Source: an uncultured beta proteobacterium (GTDB lineage Bacteria; Pseudomonadota; Gammaproteobacteria; Burkholderiales; Burkholderiaceae). Taken from it: a stretch of 9,221 bases of DNA. The number at the start of each line of letters is the position of its first letter. The first letter of the stretch is position 1. A model generated the notes under the pieces. The model was given only the letters and a program-made list of their open reading frames with translations. It was not told the origin of the DNA and ran no database searches. Position numbers and translations under genes: made by a program. The stretch spans positions 1 through 9,221 of the forward strand of contig CAIYZI010000704.1 of NCBI GenBank assembly GCA_903930665.1, in the 5' to 3' direction. Below are positions 1-7,146 of the stretch, piece by piece.

Positions 1-100
1 CGGTCTTTAAGGGTTCCAAGATAATGTCCATTTCTCCACCTAAATAAGTGGAGTAGAAGATACTATCGAATGGCTTTTAGCTCAAGGGTGAGTTTACGCA

Positions 101-235
101 ACGCTTACAGTCAATGCGGCAGGGATGTGGGTAGAAACTATTCTCTACGCCCAAAATCAAGCTCAGGCTTACAGATTGTTTCAAGCCATCTTTGGCACTA
201 ATAACGTACCCCATCAACCACTGCAGATTGGTTAA
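101..235 (+). CDS. Possible small protein of about 44 residues, start uncertain, perhaps decayed
   Basis: An open frame ends at TAA 233-235 and contains ATG 125 followed by WVETILYAQNQAQAYRLFQA, which reads like a real small soluble protein (amphipathic, Q/A-rich, ending NNVPHQPLQIG). The frame stays open upstream to TGA 89-91, and the residues before ATG 125 (LTVNAAG) look like part of the same fold. The only good ribosome-site-like sequence, AAGGGTGA at 84-91, lies nine bases before an ACG codon at 101. That suggests either a rare ACG start or an ATG start lost by a T-to-C change; the ATG at 125 has no properly spaced site. The next gene begins two bases after this stop, so the two are probably a cotranscribed pair. 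I do not recognise the family. The alternative is that this is non-coding or a gene remnant. Confidence 0.3.
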   Translation, partial: TLTVNAAGMWVETILYAQNQAQAYRLFQAIFGTNNVPHQPLQIG

Positions 236-237
236 CC

Positions 238-408
238 ATGAGATTCGATGAAATTACCCCAATAAAGCCACTAAATCCAGAGCAGGCGAGACTTAAATCA
301 ATGAAGGATCGTGTCAAGCGTGATCAGGAGGCTGTAAAAGTTGAAAAAGCAAGGCAGAAGATCAGAGCTGGGCAAAAGCAGTTAGTTAAAGCCAACAGCA
401 TCAGCTAG
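238..408 (+). CDS. Hypothetical small basic helical protein, 56 residues
   Basis: ATG 238 to TAG 406-408 encodes 56 residues beginning MRFDEITPIKPLNPEQARLK. After a short proline-containing head (residues 7-14), residues 15-52 are rich in K, R, Q, A and E with no proline or aromatic residue, as expected for one long charged helix. The net charge is positive. There is no signal peptide, membrane segment, cysteine or catalytic motif. No Shine-Dalgarno sequence precedes the ATG, but a stop codon in the upstream frame (233-235) lies two bases before it, so translation may be coupled to that frame. The gene points toward the Zorya operon and ends 84 bases from its last gene. Small proteins of this style occur in accessory DNA of betaproteobacteria, but that is an impression rather than a match. 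Function unknown. Confidence 0.5.
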   Translation: MRFDEITPIKPLNPEQARLKSMKDRVKRDQEAVKVEKARQKIRAGQKQLVKANSIS

Positions 409-492
409 AAGATTTTCCTAGCAAATACATACAGTGGTTGCTAACACACGTGGACATTGATACTTGCTTGAGGAGGGCTTTAGAGACTTAAA

Positions 493-948
493 TTAACTAA
501 CAATTCCATCACCATCAAATGACTCGGGAATAATTAAATCTGGCATTCGCATACCCGCCGTCATAGCTTTTGGTGTATGTAAGTCATTTAAATCAAAAAA
601 AGAATTGAGTAATTGCAAGCATTGAATTACTGAACGATGAGTTTTTAGTTGTTCATATACAGGTTGAACTTGTTCTAACAACTCATTTTCAACAAGAGTG
701 ATGCTGGAAGTTCCTTCATATATTTGAAAATGTATTTCCCATATCCAATCATTTACAAGCCCAGCATTACTGCCCTCTTGCTCAACTTCACAAGGCATCT
801 CTCTTAAAGCAAAAAAATTACTTAAACCCCTTTGAATTTCTGATGCAAGAAAATCATTCCCAGCTACTAAAGCTTTTTCACTTAATTTATCGCACCAATC
901 AATGACTCTTTGATCATCTTGGTGGCTCCATGACCAATTTCTACTCAT
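493..948 (-). CDS. Unknown acidic protein, fifth gene of the Zorya operon
   Basis: This 151-residue protein begins MSRNWSWSHQDDQRVIDWCD. Its ATG overlaps the zorD stop in an ATGA, which fixes the start and implies coupled translation; a weak GGTGG (953-957) lies four bases ahead. The protein is strongly acidic: about 24 D/E against 10 K/R. Tryptophans cluster at residues 5, 7 and 18 and again in DWIWEI near residue 67-72. No signal peptide, membrane segment or known catalytic motif is visible. Predicted content is mostly helical up to about residue 125, then a looser tail (PDLIIPESFDGDG). Type I Zorya as described has four genes, so this is an extra. Its position and coupling suggest it acts with ZorD or regulates the system, for example as an inhibitor, adaptor or DNA mimic. 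All of these are inference; it could also be an unrelated passenger. Confidence 0.85.
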   Translation of the reverse strand: MSRNWSWSHQDDQRVIDWCDKLSEKALVAGNDFLASEIQRGLSNFFALREMPCEVEQEGSNAGLVNDWIWEIHFQIYEGTSSITLVENELLEQVQPVYEQLKTHRSVIQCLQLLNSFFDLNDLHTPKAMTAGMRMPDLIIPESFDGDGIVS

Positions 949-3900
949 TTCGCCACCGAGGATTTAGATGCGCTCATATAGAACTTAAAAATTTCCTCAT
1001 CTAGAGTTAATTGCTTAAGCTGGGCTTTATTCAACAGTTCAATCAACTCAGCCCTTCCTATCAACTTTACCCCAAGAGTATTTGCCTGCTGGATAGCAGT
1101 TGAATTAAATTTCTTATTAGTAATCGCGACTTTTTGAAACATTACACCTGGATGCCTTGCTTGATATGCCGGACTTCCGGCAGCAACCTCTTTGACAGCA
1201 TCCCAACCAAGTTCATCTTGTGTGCTGTGCTTGCACTGACCTATCAAACCTTTGCCATCATTACCAATAACTACTATATCAACCCCACCATCACCTTTTT
1301 GCTTAAGGGATATATAGGCCTTATTTGGATATGCGCCAAAAAGCAATTGGCAAAATACTTCAAAAGTAGCTCCATCAAGAGTATCCACACGATTAATATC
1401 GACTATCTTGTCAGCATCTACCTTAACGCCGCCCGGGCCGCTATCCGGCATCAAGGATCCGCTTGAAATGTCTGATCCGACTCCATCAAGCATGTCTCCA
1501 GCAAGACTGGTCTTTAAGGTCATTAATCGATCTAGCTTAGCATCAAATGTAACAAAATCATCTGCTGTAATAGTTGGGCAATAAACATAAACATCTTTGG
1601 TCTGTCCAATTCGATAAGCACGATCCGTTGCCTGACCCTCTTTCGCCGGATTCCATGTTCTAGTGAAATGAATTACGTGATTCGCTGAAACTATGTTGAC
1701 CCCAAAACCAACCGCTAGAGGCGAGAGAATAATTACCCCAAAACCCTCGCGATCCTGAAAGGCATCAATCAAATCCTGTCGATCATCAATATCACCATTA
1801 ATAATTTGCGCAGAAAAATCAAATCGCTTACGAATAAACAGGGCTAATGATCGTTGAATTTCTTTGATATCAGTAAAGATGATGACTTTTTCCTGCTTAT
1901 GCGATATCTGCTCTAAAGTATTAAGTAGCCACTTTAGTTTTGGCGCATTATTTAGATGAACATCAATACCATTGGAATCAATTGCGAAAGTTGTTTTAGG
2001 CAAACAATAAGGCTCTGAGCATAGAGCTTTCACAAAATGCAAAACTGCAAAAGAGACATTTGACCTTCTTTTTGCATCTTTTTCTTGAGCTACAGCGGCA
2101 ATTTGACGCAATCCTTGAGCGTATAGATTTCTTTGGTGATTAGATATCGGAACAGACAATCTTTTTCTTCGGGCTCCATCAAACTCATATTCATCATTAG
2201 AAACGATATGTTTCTTAGGAAGCTCATCAGCGATGTCATATTTCATTCTTCTGAGAATCTGTGGATTAATTTTTGCTCGCAATCTTTCGATAACTTGCAA
2301 AGCATTTACATCCCCAGCTTCTTTAGCCTCAATGGGCTTGCGATAGGTTCTACCAAACTCATCTAATGCGCCCAACAAGCCAGGCTGAATAAAGTCAAAT
2401 AAACACCACAAATCTGCCAAACTATTTTCTACAGGCGTCCCTGTACAGGCAATTCTAAATTTAGCCTTTTGCTTTTTAGCTGCCATCGTAGACTGGGCAT
2501 TAGGTGTTTTAATCTTTTGAGCTTCATCACAAATCATGAAAGTAAATTCTTGTTTAGCTAAACTAAATTCATAATCTCGAACAGTTTCATACGTTGTTAA
2601 AACGACCTTTGCAGTTCCAAGCCAATTAGGGGTTAATAAATTAGCAATCTTTTTATCAAGAAGCGCTTGATCAATAAATTGCTTAGGCTGCCTTCTTGCA
2701 CTCAATCCATCTGCATGTAGTAGTAACATTTCTGGGAAATTATTGAAAAAATTCTTAGCTTCATTTTTCCAGTTTTCCATTAAAACAGGGGGAGCAACAA
2801 TTAAGGATGGCGCTGCATTCGGGTTACGCTCATAAAACCAAGATAGCAAAGATAGAAGCTGTAACGTTTTACCAAGCCCCATATCATCAGCAAGTAAAGC
2901 GCCACGACAATACTCGGGAGCTTTAGAGTAAAGATATTGCATCCATGCTAAGCCGACTAATTGGTGCTTCTTTAGCTTAATCTCACCCTTTAAATCACTT
3001 GGTAATTGAGGTAAGAAACCTTTAGGGACATTAAGAATTGACTCGCGCATAGCTTCTAGGTCAGTTTCTGTGTAGTCCAGTTCTGCAATATTAACCTTGA
3101 CTAGAAGCGATACTTTTTTACCTTTACCTACAGGAGGTGTTGGACCTGGAGGTGGAGGGTTTGGTCCTGGAGGTGTCGGAGGCGTTGGACCTGGAGGTGT
3201 AGGAGGGTTTGGTCCTGGTGGAGTCGGAGGCGTTGGACCTGGCGGCCCCGGTGGAGTCGGAGGCGTTGGACCTGGGTCACCACTTGGTTTGATAATCCCA
3301 AGTAACGTCTTTAATTGCTCTATTAAAGCTAAAACTTCCTCTATAGATAAAGGGACTGGAAATATCGGATCGGCGACCTTATCAACGCCCGATGCCCTTG
3401 CTTGATCAACTTTATGCTCAAGCTCCTTAATCCAAACTTCGTCAACGGCTATAAAAACCGGCGGAGATCCCGGCACTAAATAGATGGGTATTAATGGGTT
3501 AGGCGACCAAGAAGAATCATCCCCACCCTCTTTTTTAATATAGGCAGAATAGATAGGCTTTGCAATACCAATGCCTTCAATTCGTTCGCCATAATTATCA
3601 AGCGCATATATATCATTAAAGTCAATGAAATTCTTTACTTGATCTTTCCAAACATTGAACCAAACTTTAGCTTGATCTATTGTTTGATATAAAGACCCAT
3701 CTACATCTACTACGAAATTCCGCCAAGTAAAAAATTGTCGCTCTTCCGAAAGTGCAGATTCTATTTCCTTAATCAATAGATCAAGGTCATTAGCGGATGA
3801 AATCAATGATCTATCTGCTTTTGCCATTCCATCCTCAAGACTTTGATAAATGGTTGCCGTTACGCCTTCAATAATTCCTTTTTCAATATTTGGAGAAAGA

Positions 3901-4940
3901 GAGATACGAGTTGAATAAATTCCAGCCTCTTCTTTGGCTTCTTGTATCTGCTTTTCATCTAAAACCTTAGCAGCAGCCTCACCAAGATAGGCAAATGGAT
4001 TCCTAAGAAAGGCCTCAGCCTTAATACCTGCAACTCTTCTTCCATCAAATTGCGTTTTTATAATATTTAAAACTTCTCGAATAGACTCAGGAAAAATAAC
4101 TCGAATTTTGCCATCTGATGTAGGGAAATCATTATGCTCAGGAACAAATTTAAAAGAATCAAACTTATTCATCCAGTCTTCTGAGGCGCCATCAAAATAA
4201 GGCTCAATTGTTACTACAGTCGTGCCGAGTGCTTGAGCTCTTACATAACGCATCTTTAACAAACTTGGGACTAAAACTATTGTTGAAAATAGATAAGGCG
4301 AGAGCTCTGCTTTTGCTATTAAAGCGAGTTTACGAGTCTCACCCCATAAATTCTCATTCTGCGACTGGTTACGAGATTGGTCTTCAAATCCATTATGACG
4401 ACTGATAAAGTCTATTAATTGCCATGCCTCTTTTGTTTGTAAGGTATACGTAGAGCCATCAACAAAAGCGCCACCAATACATTTTCTGATTCTAGCGCTA
4501 TGCCCAGAAACATCACGCCAACCATCGATTCTTAATTTAAAGAATTGATCAGCAACAGTACCAACTTCTCCTAGGACTGGAACAGATCCATCAATCTCTG
4601 GGAGAGCAAGCAAATGAATAGAATCTTCGTGCTCAATATCAGCAATTAGCTCATAGAGCTGTTGCCAAGAAATCTCTACTTCAGAGCCTTTTACTGAAGC
4701 AATCTTGTCAGATACAAGCTGTGCTAGGTAGATTAACTGCTGACTACCAGTCGCTGGATCTGTTGCAAAATCCATAAGCTGACTAGGCTCGCTCAATACT
4801 GAATTTTCACCAATCTGAAAGGAGATGGCATCTTGTGAAAATTTAGGTTTTATCAATTGCTGAGACGAACTGTCTTGCATTTCCGCAAAAACATTTTGTA
4901 CATCAGGACGCGATTTAAAAAGCTTTGTTAAAAAGTTCAT
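945..4940 (-). CDS. zorD: ZorD, SNF2-type ATPase with C-terminal Mrr-like nuclease
   Basis: This 1331-residue protein is the DNA-destroying effector of type I Zorya, acting in the cytoplasm. Residues 1-550 form a large region with no motif I recognise. Residues 556-603 are a proline-rich repeat. An SNF2-type helicase core follows: Walker A DDMGLGKT at 685-692, motif Ia near 713-724, Walker B DEAQ at 805-808, TGTPVENS at 833-840, and motif VI QATDRAYRIGQ at 1103-1113. Residues 1188-1300 look like an Mrr-type restriction nuclease, with GDGGVDIV (D1221) and QCK (Q1235, K1237) forming the D-QxK active site, and E1194 upstream. All ATPase and nuclease residues are present. The start overlaps the zorC stop in TAATG. 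No Shine-Dalgarno sequence is visible, so translation probably depends on coupling. The length exceeds what I remember for E. coli ZorD, partly because of the linker. The assignment is secure from domain order and neighbours. Confidence 0.95.
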   Translation of the reverse strand: MNFLTKLFKSRPDVQNVFAEMQDSSSQQLIKPKFSQDAISFQIGENSVLSEPSQLMDFATDPATGSQQLIYLAQLVSDKIASVKGSEVEISWQQLYELIADIEHEDSIHLLALPEIDGSVPVLGEVGTVADQFFKLRIDGWRDVSGHSARIRKCIGGAFVDGSTYTLQTKEAWQLIDFISRHNGFEDQSRNQSQNENLWGETRKLALIAKAELSPYLFSTIVLVPSLLKMRYVRAQALGTTVVTIEPYFDGASEDWMNKFDSFKFVPEHNDFPTSDGKIRVIFPESIREVLNIIKTQFDGRRVAGIKAEAFLRNPFAYLGEAAAKVLDEKQIQEAKEEAGIYSTRISLSPNIEKGIIEGVTATIYQSLEDGMAKADRSLISSANDLDLLIKEIESALSEERQFFTWRNFVVDVDGSLYQTIDQAKVWFNVWKDQVKNFIDFNDIYALDNYGERIEGIGIAKPIYSAYIKKEGGDDSSWSPNPLIPIYLVPGSPPVFIAVDEVWIKELEHKVDQARASGVDKVADPIFPVPLSIEEVLALIEQLKTLLGIIKPSGDPGPTPPTPPGPPGPTPPTPPGPNPPTPPGPTPPTPPGPNPPPPGPTPPVGKGKKVSLLVKVNIAELDYTETDLEAMRESILNVPKGFLPQLPSDLKGEIKLKKHQLVGLAWMQYLYSKAPEYCRGALLADDMGLGKTLQLLSLLSWFYERNPNAAPSLIVAPPVLMENWKNEAKNFFNNFPEMLLLHADGLSARRQPKQFIDQALLDKKIANLLTPNWLGTAKVVLTTYETVRDYEFSLAKQEFTFMICDEAQKIKTPNAQSTMAAKKQKAKFRIACTGTPVENSLADLWCLFDFIQPGLLGALDEFGRTYRKPIEAKEAGDVNALQVIERLRAKINPQILRRMKYDIADELPKKHIVSNDEYEFDGARRKRLSVPISNHQRNLYAQGLRQIAAVAQEKDAKRRSNVSFAVLHFVKALCSEPYCLPKTTFAIDSNGIDVHLNNAPKLKWLLNTLEQISHKQEKVIIFTDIKEIQRSLALFIRKRFDFSAQIINGDIDDRQDLIDAFQDREGFGVIILSPLAVGFGVNIVSANHVIHFTRTWNPAKEGQATDRAYRIGQTKDVYVYCPTITADDFVTFDAKLDRLMTLKTSLAGDMLDGVGSDISSGSLMPDSGPGGVKVDADKIVDINRVDTLDGATFEVFCQLLFGAYPNKAYISLKQKGDGGVDIVVIGNDGKGLIGQCKHSTQDELGWDAVKEVAAGSPAYQARHPGVMFQKVAITNKKFNSTAIQQANTLGVKLIGRAELIELLNKAQLKQLTLDEEIFKFYMSASKSSVAK
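3132..3275 (-). repeat. Proline-rich tandem repeat inside zorD
   Basis: This encodes ZorD residues 556-603, a run of roughly eight-residue units of the form PGP(T/N)PPTP, with one extended and one shortened unit. On the plus strand, the 20-base string starting GTCGGAGGCG and ending TTGGACCTGG occurs exactly three times, at 3175, 3223 and 3256. The offsets are 48 and 33 bases, both multiples of three, so repeat gain or loss would keep the frame. It is much more GC-rich than the surrounding gene. It probably forms a stiff polyproline-like spacer between the N-terminal region and the ATPase. Confidence 0.9.
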
Positions 4941-6418
4941 TAGAAATATTTGTCAATCAAAAAAGTTGTTACTGTATTCGCCCTACCAGCACGAACATCA
5001 TCAAAGATGCCAAAAGCAGGCAATATGTACGTTCTAGCCTTAAACTGCCAACCTTCCCTATGAACAATATCTGGCCCTCTAGAGTCACCCTTGTAATATC
5101 GCTCTTTAAGCCCATATTTGTCTGTTGAGGCATCCAAATATTGAGCATTCACATCAAATAAATTTTCCCCTTTTTTATAGACATAACAACCACCATGAGG
5201 ATTAAATTCAACAACTAGATGACCGCTAATTTCCATGATAAATGCATCGAGAAATGCCTCGCCTTTACCTCCAGTCAAATTGGCAAAAGAGTCAACATCA
5301 TTTTTAAAATGCTCTTTTAACTCAGGATGTGCATTTAAATACCTACGCATATCATCACCCAGAACAAGTCGAGTAAACGTAATTTGATTGATATATTGCA
5401 TCCAAAAATCTAGTCTTCCATGGGGATCTGGAACGCCACGACGTTTAAGCAATTCAAAAAATAGGCGTAAATTTGCCTCTTGAACCCATGCGAGCACCAT
5501 GCGCCAAGTAGGCTCAGCAACATGAATCCACTTAGAAGCGCCTGAATTTCGAAGTTTGGGATTTTTCCAAACATCCAAAACAAACTCTTTTAACTCTTTA
5601 TGCACCCGAATATCTGCAGAAGCCCTATATCTATCGAGCATTGCACGAAGTCCATTATCTAGATAAGAAGGGTGTCTTATCAGCAAAGACATAATTAAGG
5701 GTATAGCAGCTTTAAAAGAAGTATCTGGCTGAGATAGCGCCGCTTTTAAACATGATTTGAAAAATTCCTCCCAAAACCAACTTGCATCAGGAATATGTAA
5801 TTCAAGCTTGATCTGCTTTACCCTAGTCTCGCTGCCAGAAAGCCATTCAGCCCCATATACATCACAAGGTAACTCAGATAGTAGATGAAGATTTGCATCA
5901 ATAGTCTTCATCCAATTTGTTGAATACAGAGAATTTTTCTTTACGTAAGGCCAAGTCTTTGAAAGAAAATTACGAATTAGATTTTGTGACCTGGCAAAAG
6001 TCTCGCCAAGATAACTTGATTTTTGTGCCTGAAAGTAAGATTGAAAAACCCCAAACCAAAATATTCCATCAATTTCATCACTTTCAAACTCTTTTGTATA
6101 TCTATCTAGCAAAGATCTAAGTTTTGTATCATCAGATGCTACAGGAATACCCCCTAATTCAGCTATTGGCCTTGTAAGAGCAAATGAAATAATTTCGTAC
6201 TCGCCTTTATCGCCTGCTAAAGAACCATCTAAATAATTTCTAGCGGCTGCATAAGCGACCTCATCTTTTGGCTTAAGGATGAACGTAAATTCATCAGTTA
6301 TTTTTTTATGTATTTTTGCAAGTTTAGGATGTGTTTCACCAAGATCCCTCGCCAATTCATTTTGAAAAGCATTATTTAAGCCAACGAGGGAATTTTTTAG
6401 TAGGTCTGCAAAGGGCAT
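4940..6418 (-). CDS. zorC: ZorC, EH_signature family protein of type I Zorya
   Basis: This 492-residue protein sits between zorB and zorD, the position of ZorC. ZorC proteins belong to the EH_signature family, named for conserved Glu and His residues needed for defence. Current models place ZorC in the cytoplasm as a DNA-binding partner linking the ZorAB motor to ZorD. The most likely family residues here are E404 (in VVEFNPHGG) and H453 (in DIVHREGW), in the C-terminal third; this choice is made by eye. The N-terminal 350 residues are mainly helical with many tryptophans and basic patches such as LLKRRG (323-328). There is no signal peptide or clear membrane segment. The start lies 22 bases inside zorB, and no alternative start exists before residue 170. 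A weak GGAAAA (6430-6435) lies 11 bases upstream. The stop overlaps the zorD ATG as TAATG. The assignment rests on context as well as sequence. Confidence 0.9.
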   Translation of the reverse strand: MPFADLLKNSLVGLNNAFQNELARDLGETHPKLAKIHKKITDEFTFILKPKDEVAYAAARNYLDGSLAGDKGEYEIISFALTRPIAELGGIPVASDDTKLRSLLDRYTKEFESDEIDGIFWFGVFQSYFQAQKSSYLGETFARSQNLIRNFLSKTWPYVKKNSLYSTNWMKTIDANLHLLSELPCDVYGAEWLSGSETRVKQIKLELHIPDASWFWEEFFKSCLKAALSQPDTSFKAAIPLIMSLLIRHPSYLDNGLRAMLDRYRASADIRVHKELKEFVLDVWKNPKLRNSGASKWIHVAEPTWRMVLAWVQEANLRLFFELLKRRGVPDPHGRLDFWMQYINQITFTRLVLGDDMRRYLNAHPELKEHFKNDVDSFANLTGGKGEAFLDAFIMEISGHLVVEFNPHGGCYVYKKGENLFDVNAQYLDASTDKYGLKERYYKGDSRGPDIVHREGWQFKARTYILPAFGIFDDVRAGRANTVTTFLIDKYF

Positions 6419-7146
6419 ATGCCAAAATCTTTTCCAGATAAGTCAATTGAAGATTCTTCTTGTCTTTTTTTATCGTCACCTAGCTGCCAAAATTCAAGCT
6501 TCAATTCTGCACGCCTACTTTCCTCGTCGCTTTTCTTTTGAGAATTGAAGGAAAATCCACCAACAAGGAATAGACTCTTAACTTGATTTTTATCTTCTGA
6601 GGAAAGCCCGCCAGATCCATCGCTATTTGTCCTAGCTAAAACACAAACAACTTCCTTGCTTCTCTCAAGAGATAGGCGAAGATTAGTCATGTAATCTCCA
6701 GTTTTGCTGGTATATCCCTCCACTATGACTCTTCGGAAATATTTTTTGCACTGATTGTTTTTTACGGTCTGCAAAACAGTTGGTATATACAGTCTTAAAA
6801 ATGCTGATGCATCTTTATCAATTGCGTACTTGCCATCATCAAATTTTACAATTGATCCTAAATCAATTCGAATAGCGTCGCCCTTGCTATATTCAATTCT
6901 TGCTTGACCAGGAAATTTATCATTAGCAATTTTTTGTAAGTCTGCTGCGCAGGCAGATATTGTTGCCTCTCTAGCTTGCAGGGCAGCATCTTGGGTTTCG
7001 TATTTCTTTTTAAGCATCACAATTGTCACAGCCATTACTACCAAAAAAAGAGTCATACATGCAGTCATTAAATCTGCGTAAGAAATCCAAAAGGGTTTTT
7101 CACCCTCATCTTTATAAGACTTTTTATTCGGTCTTTGGTTAAACAT
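6397..7146 (-). CDS. zorB: ZorB, MotB-like peptidoglycan-anchored motor subunit
   Basis: This 249-residue protein has the MotB/ExbD layout: a short charged cytoplasmic head, one membrane helix at about 21-45, a linker, and a periplasmic OmpA/MotB-like domain at about 90-220. The membrane helix starts WISYADLMTACMTLF, where D25 is the ion-binding aspartate equivalent to MotB D32. The peptidoglycan-binding loop is seen as VEGYTSKTGDYMTNLRLSLERSKEV, with N155, L159 and R162 in the usual places, although the common GHTD is GYTS here. RRAELKLEF (211-219) is the typical end of the domain, followed by a 30-residue charged tail. In Zorya, two ZorB copies sit inside a ZorA pentamer. The ATG overlaps the zorA stop in TAATG, and AAGAAG (7155-7160) lies eight bases upstream. 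The last seven codons overlap zorC. Stand-alone flagellar MotB is excluded by the neighbours. Confidence 0.95.
   Translation of the reverse strand: MFNQRPNKKSYKDEGEKPFWISYADLMTACMTLFLVVMAVTIVMLKKKYETQDAALQAREATISACAADLQKIANDKFPGQARIEYSKGDAIRIDLGSIVKFDDGKYAIDKDASAFLRLYIPTVLQTVKNNQCKKYFRRVIVEGYTSKTGDYMTNLRLSLERSKEVVCVLARTNSDGSGGLSSEDKNQVKSLFLVGGFSFNSQKKSDEESRRAELKLEFWQLGDDKKRQEESSIDLSGKDFGICPLQTY

Noticed and set aside
1..100. End of an upstream gene running in from the left edge
   Set aside because: Short open stretches end at 24, 43 and 47 in the three plus-strand frames, but none has enough residues to judge, so no gene is called.
419..443. Hairpin TAGCAA-13-TTGCTA between the convergent genes as a terminator
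   Set aside because: The stem is only six AT-rich base pairs with a long loop, and no T-run follows on either strand.
447..452. CACGTG palindrome as a regulatory site
   Set aside because: A single six-base palindrome at the 3' ends of two convergent genes is expected by chance and has no promoter nearby.
3097..3405. Glycine-rich plus-strand open frame resembling a cell-wall or PE-PGRS-like protein
   Set aside because: It is the antisense of the zorD proline repeat (proline codons read backwards as glycine) and has no ribosome site.
945..6418. Type II or type III Zorya
   Set aside because: Type II carries a single HNH-type ZorE after zorAB. Here there are two genes with ZorC and ZorD features and no HNH motif.
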